NCBI RefSeq assembly: GCF_018129005.1
Contig: NZ_JAAEDL010000002.1
Location: 1-64,000 of the forward strand
Source of the DNA: Neoroseomonas eburnea
GTDB lineage: Bacteria > Pseudomonadota > Alphaproteobacteria > Acetobacterales > Acetobacteraceae
Reading direction: 5' to 3'
Length of the DNA: 64,000 bases
Shown here one piece after another: positions 59,103 to 64,000 of the stretch (its first letter is position 1; each line of letters starts with the position of its first letter). The position numbers and the translations under genes are program-made. The notes beneath the pieces are model-generated. The model saw only the letters and a list, made by a program, of their open reading frames with translations, made no database searches and had not been told where the DNA came from.

Positions 59103-60139
59103 GCCGCTTCCTCCTTCGCCACCAGCGGCAGGCCGGAGACCAGGTTCTGCGGCTTCATGCGCACGCGACTGGCCGCATCCATCGCCAGCGCGAGGTAGAC
59201 CGGCCGGCCGGCGACGCGCGGCAGGACGCGCGAGGCATCGCGGAATTCCAGCACGCCGAGCCAGAGGATGCGCGCGAGCCGGTCCTGCTTCACCTTCTTC
59301 CCGTGCCAGAGGTCGTTGGCGACGGCCGTCGCCTCCGCATCCAGGCCGATGTGCCAGGTCCAGTTGGCATCCTCGATCACCGGCACCGGGCGGATCGCGA
59401 CCTCCTCGGCGAAGATGTGGCGGATGAAGCGTTCCAGCGCGCGCGCCAGGCCGTGCTGGCCGTCGCGCCCCTCGGCGATGTCGAGGGCGAAGTCGTGCGC
59501 GTCGGACCGGCCGGCGTAGAGATGGCCGTTCGCCTCGTTGAGCACGTCGAGCTCGACCTCGCGCGGCGGCGAGCCGGCCTCGACCAGCAACTGGCCGAGC
59601 GCACCGAAGCCGCCGTCGCGGCCGCGCATCTCGACCACTTCCTCGTCGGCGAGCAGCAGCGCGCCCTGGTGGATGGCGGCGCGCTGCGGGCGATAGAGCA
59701 ATTCGCCGGCGCGCAGCGCGAAGGGATCCCCCTCCCCTTCCAGCGCCGCGCGCGCGACGAGATGCGTCAGCATCTGCAGCAGGATCGGCGGCACGCCGGT
59801 CACGCCATCGCGGTAGAGCGCAAGCCAGGCGGCCTCCAGCGAGGGCTGCGCGGCGACGCGGTCGCGGAAGCGCAGGAAGTGGGCGAAATTCTCCCGCGCA
59901 TCGGCATCGGCCAGGGCTTCGATGCGCACCGGCGCCACCGCCTGCGACGGGTCCTCCATCAGCGCGGCGTGCAGCGCGCGTTCGGCGTCGCAGGCTTCCT
60001 CGGGCGGCAGCAATTCGGGCCGCGCGAGGAAGGCGCGCCAGAGATCCGGCGTCGCCGCCAGCCGCCCGTGCTCCACCACGTCGCAAAGGTGATGGCCCGA
60101 GGCGACCCAGAAATCGCCGGGAGAAAGCAGCCCGCTCAT
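59099..60139 (-). CDS. DUF6352-type protein of the FDH accessory operon
   Basis: The 346-residue protein begins MSGLLSPGDFWVASGHHLCDVVEHGRLAATPDLWRAFL and ends with VRMKPQNLVSGLPLV. It contains VLNEANGHLYAGRSDAHDFAL and ANDLWHGKKVKQDRL. I associate it with DUF6352, recalled from alphaproteobacterial FDH loci. No enzymatic motif is clear; several His and Asp residues could bind a metal. It is coupled to its neighbours on both sides by 4-base overlaps. Confidence 0.7.
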   Translation of the reverse strand: MSGLLSPGDFWVASGHHLCDVVEHGRLAATPDLWRAFLARPELLPPEEACDAERALHAALMEDPSQAVAPVRIEALADADARENFAHFLRFRDRVAAQPSLEAAWLALYRDGVTGVPPILLQMLTHLVARAALEGEGDPFALRAGELLYRPQRAAIHQGALLLADEEVVEMRGRDGGFGALGQLLVEAGSPPREVELDVLNEANGHLYAGRSDAHDFALDIAEGRDGQHGLARALERFIRHIFAEEVAIRPVPVIEDANWTWHIGLDAEATAVANDLWHGKKVKQDRLARILWLGVLEFRDASRVLPRVAGRPVYLALAMDAASRVRMKPQNLVSGLPLVAKEEAA

Positions 60140-60726
60140 CGCTTCGACCCCGATCGCTGCGGCTCGCCGACAGCCGGTTCCTCCGCCGCGCGGGCCATGC
60201 GCGCGAGATCCGGCCGGATCGGCTCTTCCGCCTCGCCCTCCACCGGGATGGCGGCGAAGACCGGCAGCGTCTGGAAGCTGCGGTGCTCCTTCGGCCGCTC
60301 GTGCAGGGTGCGGAAGCGCTCGCGCTGCTCGCCGCCCTCCAGGCTGCGCGCCAGCGCGACGAGCGTGCCGGGCGGGTGCTCGCAGAGGGATTCGGCGAAG
60401 GCGACCTCCTCCTCCGCCGCGGCGCGGGCGGCGGCCTCGTCCGGCGCGCCATAGGCCGCGCGCAGATGCGCGGCGAGCAGCGCGACCGCTTCGGACCGCT
60501 GCGCCGCCGTCGCCTCCGCCACCTCGACCAGCGTGGACCAGCCGAAGGAAGACAGGCCGAGGAAGCCCGCGCGGAAGGCCTGGCGGCGCTTGCCGGGCAT
60601 CTTCGCCGGATCCTCGTCCCAGAAGCAGAAGCCGCCGGGCACGGCCCATTCGCCGGGTTCTGCCGCGGCCGGGAAGACCAGCGCGTCCGATGGATCGAGC
60701 CGGAGGGTGCGCAGCAGCCGCGTCAT
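60136..60726 (-). CDS. DUF6505-type protein of the FDH accessory operon
   Basis: The 196-residue protein starts MTRLLRTLRLDPSDALVFPAAAEPGEWAVPGGFCFWDEDPAKM and includes GFLGLSSFGWSTLVEVAEAT. It appears soluble and helical in the second half. I link it to DUF6505 by its place and pattern; the name should be treated as tentative. It overlaps the lipoate-ligase-like gene and DUF6352 gene by 4 bases each, indicating one translation unit. No known function. Confidence 0.65.
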   Translation of the reverse strand: MTRLLRTLRLDPSDALVFPAAAEPGEWAVPGGFCFWDEDPAKMPGKRRQAFRAGFLGLSSFGWSTLVEVAEATAAQRSEAVALLAAHLRAAYGAPDEAAARAAAEEEVAFAESLCEHPPGTLVALARSLEGGEQRERFRTLHERPKEHRSFQTLPVFAAIPVEGEAEEPIRPDLARMARAAEEPAVGEPQRSGSKR

Positions 60727-61415
60727 GCCGCCACCGCCTCGGCGAGTGGCAGGCGCTGCTGCTGCTCACCGCGCTGCAGGATCAGGTCGCCGCTCGCCGG
60801 GTCGATGCCGCGCCTTGCGCCGCCACTCACCGCCGGATCGAGCCGCGCGAGATAGCGTTCCGCCACCACGCGGACGCCGCGCGCCTGCCAGTCCGCCAGC
60901 GTCGCCATCAGGTGGCGCGCCCAGGCGGCGGTCAGTTCGGCCGGGCTGGTGTCGTTGTAGCCTTCCTCGAACAGCGTGGTGCGGCCGGGGTCGCGCCCGG
61001 GCTCGGCATCCGCCACATCGGCGAAGCGGATCTCAATGCCGACCACCAGCCAGTCCGGCACCGCATCCTCCGCGCAGTCGGGCGGCGCGGCCAGCCGCGC
61101 GCCGCCGACCACGCCGCCATTCACGCGAATCGTCGCCGGCCAGTCGAAGGTCAGCGGCACCTCGGGCGGGCCGAAGGCGCCGGCGGCGTCGGCAAAGGCG
61201 CTCATCGCCGCCAGCAGCGCGGGGCGGGCGGCGGCGAGCGGCTGCTCGGGCTCGAGCACCACCGCCGCCTCGATCCGCGCCCAGGACCGCACCCAGGCGA
61301 GGCTTCCCGCGCCGTGTTCGGGCGCCATCGCCACCGCGCGCGCCATGGCGTCGCCACCCTCGCGCAGGGCGACGATCGGCGTGAACACGCTCGGCAGGTC
61401 GGGCAGGCCCTCCAT
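60723..61415 (-). CDS. Biotin/lipoate protein ligase-like protein
   Basis: The 230-residue protein matches the biotin/lipoate-protein ligase fold: VLEPEQPLAAARPALLAAMSAF, LTFDWPATIRVNGGVVGGARLA with the ligase-type NGGxxGG loop, and DWLVVGIEIRFADVAD. Enzymes of this fold attach biotin or lipoate to lysine. Here no acceptor protein is encoded, so the substrate is open. It is the first gene of the minus-strand accessory operon and lies 95 bases from the divergent ferredoxin gene. The ATG at 61415 gives the best family start. Confidence 0.7.
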   Translation of the reverse strand: MEGLPDLPSVFTPIVALREGGDAMARAVAMAPEHGAGSLAWVRSWARIEAAVVLEPEQPLAAARPALLAAMSAFADAAGAFGPPEVPLTFDWPATIRVNGGVVGGARLAAPPDCAEDAVPDWLVVGIEIRFADVADAEPGRDPGRTTLFEEGYNDTSPAELTAAWARHLMATLADWQARGVRVVAERYLARLDPAVSGGARRGIDPASGDLILQRGEQQQRLPLAEAVAA

Positions 61416-61510
61416 CACGGCGTCTCCGTCCCTCGCAACTCCGTCAATCGGGGCATATATGCGCCCGGCCCCGGACTTCACAGCGGGGCGCCTCGGGGGT
61501 TGTTCGGTCG

Positions 61511-63553
61511 ATGAGCGGAACGGACGGGCGCATTGCCCTGGTGTGCAGCTGCGAAGACACGATGCGCCTCGACGAGCGCGCGATCGCGCGCGGCTGCCGC
61601 GCAGAGCTCCGCACCGCCGAGCAGCTCTGCCAGGCGCAACTGGACCGCTTCATGGCGGCGCTCGCCACCGGCCGCCCGCTGACCGTCGCCTGCACCGCCC
61701 AGGCGCCGCTCTTCGCCCAGGAAGCCGAGGAGGCGCAGGCGGCGACGCCCACCTTCGTCAACATCCGCGAACACGCCGGCTGGTCGGACGAAGGCAAGGC
61801 CGCCGGGCCGAAGATGGCCGCACTGATCGCCGCCGCCGCCGAGCCGATGCCGCCGACGCCGCTGGTGCCGCTGGAAAGCCGCGGCGTCACGCTGGTGCTC
61901 GGCCGCGACGCGCGGGCGCTGGAGGTCGCCGCGCGGCTGCAGGACAAGCTCGACCTGACCGTGCTGCTGACCGGCACCGAGGATGTCACGCCGCCGCGCG
62001 CCGCGCCTTTCCCGGTGATGAAGGGCCGCGCCCGCGCCGCGACGGGATGGCTCGGCGCCTTCGAGGTGGCGGTGGATGGCGCCGCCATGCCGCGCCCCTC
62101 CTCCCGCGCGCGCTACGAATGGGGGCCGGGCAAGGATGGCGCGGTCAGCCGCGCCGACATCGTGCTGGACCTGACCGGCGGGACACCGCTGTTTCCGACG
62201 CATGAGCTCCGCCAGGGCTACCTGCGCGCCGACCCCGCCGATGCCGCAGCGGTGGAGCGCGCCATCGGGGCCGCCGGCGACCTGGTCGGCACCTTCGACA
62301 AGCCGCGCTTCGTCGCCTTCGACGCCGCGCTCTGCGCGCATGCGCGGAACAGGCGGACCGGGTGCACGCGCTGCCTCGACCTCTGCCCGACCGGCGCCAT
62401 CACGCCGGGCACCGGGCCGCAGAAGGACCAGGTCGTCATCAGCGCGGAGATCTGCGCCGGCTGCGGCGCCTGCGCCGCGGTCTGCCCGACCGGCGCCGCC
62501 ACCTACGCCCTGCCGCCGGCCGCCGCCTTGGCGCGGCGCATCCGCACGCTGCTGCTCGCCTATCGCGCGGCGGGCGGCGAGGCGCCCGTCCTGTTGTTCC
62601 ACGACGAGGCGCAGGGCGAGCCGATGCTCGACGCCCTCGGCCGCCACGGGGATGGCCTGCCGGCGCGCGTGCTGCCGCTGCGGGTGAACGAGCCGACGGC
62701 GCTGGACCTCTCGCTGCTCGCCGGCGCCTTCGCCTGGGGGGCGAGCGCGGTGCGCGTGCTGCTGCCGGGCAAACGCAGGCACGGCGCGGACGGCGTGTTC
62801 CGCAACATCGACTATGTGAACGCGGCGCTGGAGGGGATGGGCCTCGGCCACGCCACGCCGCGCGCGTCCGCGATCGAGACGGACGACCCCTTCACCTTGG
62901 GCGAGGCGCTCGCCGCCCTGCCCGACGCGCCCTTCGGCTTCGCGCCTTCCAGCCACCAGGCGATCGGCACGCCGCGGGAGATGGCGCTGCAGACGCTTCG
63001 CGCCCTGCGTGGCGCAGCGGGCGCCGAGGCGGCGACGGTGGCGATGCCGGCGCTGGCCCCCTTCGGCATCGCCAGGGTGGATGCCTCGGGCTGCACGCTC
63101 TGCCTCGCCTGCACCAGCGTCTGCCCGACCTCCGCCTTCTCCGCCAACCCGGAAACGCCGCAACTCCGCTTCCTGGAGGATGCCTGCGTGCAGTGCGGCC
63201 TCTGCGCCGCCACCTGCCCGGAGAAGGTCATCACGCTGGAACCGCGCCTGAACTTCGCCGCCGAAGCCGCAGCGCCCAAGGTGGTGAAGGAGGAGGAACC
63301 CGCCGCCTGCCCGCGCTGCGGCAAGCTGTTCGGGACGAAGGCTTCGATCGCGCGGGTCAGGGCGAAGCTCGCGGCGCACTGGATGTTCGCCGATGCGAAG
63401 AAGCTCGCGATCCTCGACCTCTGCGAGGATTGCCGGATCGCGGAAGCGACCGCGGGCGGGTTCGATCCCTATGCCGGGCCTGAAAGGCCGGTCGCCAAGA
63501 CCACCGAGGACTACCTGCGCGAGGCGGAGCGGGCGAAGCGGGAGGAGTCCTGA
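61511..63553 (+). CDS. Multi-cluster 4Fe-4S ferredoxin protein of the FDH locus
   Basis: The 680-residue protein has four ferredoxin-type sets: CTRCLDLCPTGA, CAGCGACAAVCPTGA, CTLCLACTSVCPTSA and CVQCGLCAATCPEKV. CPRCGKLFG and a later CEDC suggest an extra zinc or iron site near the C terminus. The N terminus (IALVCSCEDTMRLDE) holds another Cys pair. It is probably a soluble electron carrier or hub for the accessory proteins encoded divergently. Such proteins accompany formate dehydrogenase in alphaproteobacteria; the reaction is unknown. Confidence 0.8.
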   Translation: MSGTDGRIALVCSCEDTMRLDERAIARGCRAELRTAEQLCQAQLDRFMAALATGRPLTVACTAQAPLFAQEAEEAQAATPTFVNIREHAGWSDEGKAAGPKMAALIAAAAEPMPPTPLVPLESRGVTLVLGRDARALEVAARLQDKLDLTVLLTGTEDVTPPRAAPFPVMKGRARAATGWLGAFEVAVDGAAMPRPSSRARYEWGPGKDGAVSRADIVLDLTGGTPLFPTHELRQGYLRADPADAAAVERAIGAAGDLVGTFDKPRFVAFDAALCAHARNRRTGCTRCLDLCPTGAITPGTGPQKDQVVISAEICAGCGACAAVCPTGAATYALPPAAALARRIRTLLLAYRAAGGEAPVLLFHDEAQGEPMLDALGRHGDGLPARVLPLRVNEPTALDLSLLAGAFAWGASAVRVLLPGKRRHGADGVFRNIDYVNAALEGMGLGHATPRASAIETDDPFTLGEALAALPDAPFGFAPSSHQAIGTPREMALQTLRALRGAAGAEAATVAMPALAPFGIARVDASGCTLCLACTSVCPTSAFSANPETPQLRFLEDACVQCGLCAATCPEKVITLEPRLNFAAEAAAPKVVKEEEPAACPRCGKLFGTKASIARVRAKLAAHWMFADAKKLAILDLCEDCRIAEATAGGFDPYAGPERPVAKTTEDYLREAERAKREES

Positions 63554-63682
63554 TGCCGGCCAGCCTCGCGGCGGCCCCGGTATCGGCGTGTTTCGCGCGC
63601 GGCTGCCCCCCAGCCCCGCGCGACAGACCGCTGAACCCTGCCGATGAGGTCACCGGCAAGCCTCGGCGGCATGAGCCGGCTT

Positions 63683-63697
63683 TGGCACGTTTCCTGC
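63683..63697 (+). promoter_or_regulatory. Near-consensus sigma-54 promoter of the EF-hand gene
   Basis: TGGCACG (63683-63689), four bases, then CTGC (63694-63697) matches the sigma-54 consensus TGGCACG-N4-TTGC at all but one position. The invariant GG and GC are correctly spaced. Transcription would start near 63709, about 75 bases before the EF-hand start. The rest of the 229-base spacer after the ferredoxin gene shows no gene. Confidence 0.6.
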
Positions 63698-63782
63698 GCT
63701 GCCCCCCTCGCCCGCCCGGGCCGCATGGTCCGCAGGGGGCCGCGTCCGGCATCCTGCCGTGCGCGAACCGCAAGGGGGTAGC

Positions 63783-64000
63783 ATGCAGATCTCCTCAAGT
63801 GGCGGCAGCGCAGCCACCGCCATGATGCAACAGATGCGCGAACGCATGTTCGCGCGCGCCGATTCCGACGGAAGCGGCGGTCTATCGGTCGATGAGTTCA
63901 AGGCCATGGGGCCGCCGCCCGGGGGACCGCCCCCGGGTGGCCCCCCGCCGGGCGGTGCCGGCGCGGCAAGTTCTACCGAGGGCTCGGCGAATGCTGCCGC
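63783..64000 (+). CDS. EF-hand protein (partial, runs off the window)
   Basis: The visible 72 residues start MQISSSGGSAATAMMQQMRE and contain one canonical calcium-binding loop, DSDGSGGLSVDEF (positions 1, 3, 5, 9 and 12 suit calcium). A Pro/Gly-rich run (MGPPPGGPPPGG) and Ser/Ala-rich sequence follow. Further EF-hands may lie beyond the window. AAGGGGGT precedes the ATG. There is no classical signal peptide. It was missed as a long frame because it is truncated by the window end. Confidence 0.7.
   Translation, partial: MQISSSGGSAATAMMQQMRERMFARADSDGSGGLSVDEFKAMGPPPGGPPPGGPPPGGAGAASSTEGSANAA

Noticed and set aside
63553-63825. Plus-strand frame overlapping the ferredoxin stop
   Set aside because: Pro/Arg-rich with no family pattern; it runs through the sigma-54 promoter and the EF-hand start.

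Overview
The window is high-GC DNA from an alphaproteobacterium, most likely an Acetobacteraceae member of the Roseomonas type. That placement is an inference. It rests on GC content, a Bug-family solute-binding protein, the dapF-mtaB-ftsY gene order, the alphaproteobacterial LexA-box form, and a formate dehydrogenase locus with DUF3305, DUF3306, DUF6352 and DUF6505 genes. No 16S gene is present.

Positions 1-31,174 are accessory DNA. A ParD/ParE toxin-antitoxin pair (212-774) is followed by a minus-strand prophage-like early block (783-15,033). It holds two tandem ParB-domain DNA methyltransferases, an XRE regulator, HU, a RuvC-like resolvase, a primase-helicase, a Cas4-like nuclease, a DEAH helicase, a Sak4-like ATPase with a possible SSB partner, and a sigma-like protein. 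An iteron-like cluster (6,638-6,807), an upstream repeat set (3,521-3,602), a repeat-rich divergent control region (15,089-15,236) and a consensus LexA box (4,872-4,886) belong to this block. No head, tail or terminase genes are visible. The plus-strand block (15,328-19,566) carries an ImmA-type protease, an XRE regulator, a DUF2924 protein, a large serine recombinase and a small HTH protein. A truncated second copy of the HTH gene lies past a DUF2971-like cargo gene.

Positions 20,881-30,843 hold a divergent, defence-like locus. A PLD-SNF2 helicase and a DUF1156 methyltransferase are on the minus strand. A DUF499 ATPase and an unrecognised 160-aa partner are on the plus strand. The island ends near the 3' end of tRNA-Ser(GGA) (31,174-31,264), a common integration site.

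Positions 31,330-47,810 look like core genome: a TctC-type binding protein, lepA, a patatin-like lipoprotein, an MFS transporter, pheT, pheS, rplT, rpmI, cheZ, dapF, mtaB, ftsY, an AhpD-like protein, a creatininase-family protein and a C39-like protein. Three intergenic spacers (39,464-39,664; 47,811-48,161; 50,085-50,222) contain related mosaics of GC-rich palindromes.

Positions 48,162-63,553 form a formate dehydrogenase and molybdenum-cofactor locus. fdhD, mobA and a small membrane protein are on the plus strand. On the minus strand are a DUF3592 protein, moeA, mobB, the gamma, beta and alpha FDH subunits, a small Tat-signal protein and a TorD-like chaperone, and then five tightly overlapping accessory genes of unknown role. 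A divergent multi-cluster ferredoxin follows. Two perfect palindromes lie before the TorD-like gene. The window ends in an EF-hand protein gene preceded by a near-consensus sigma-54 promoter.
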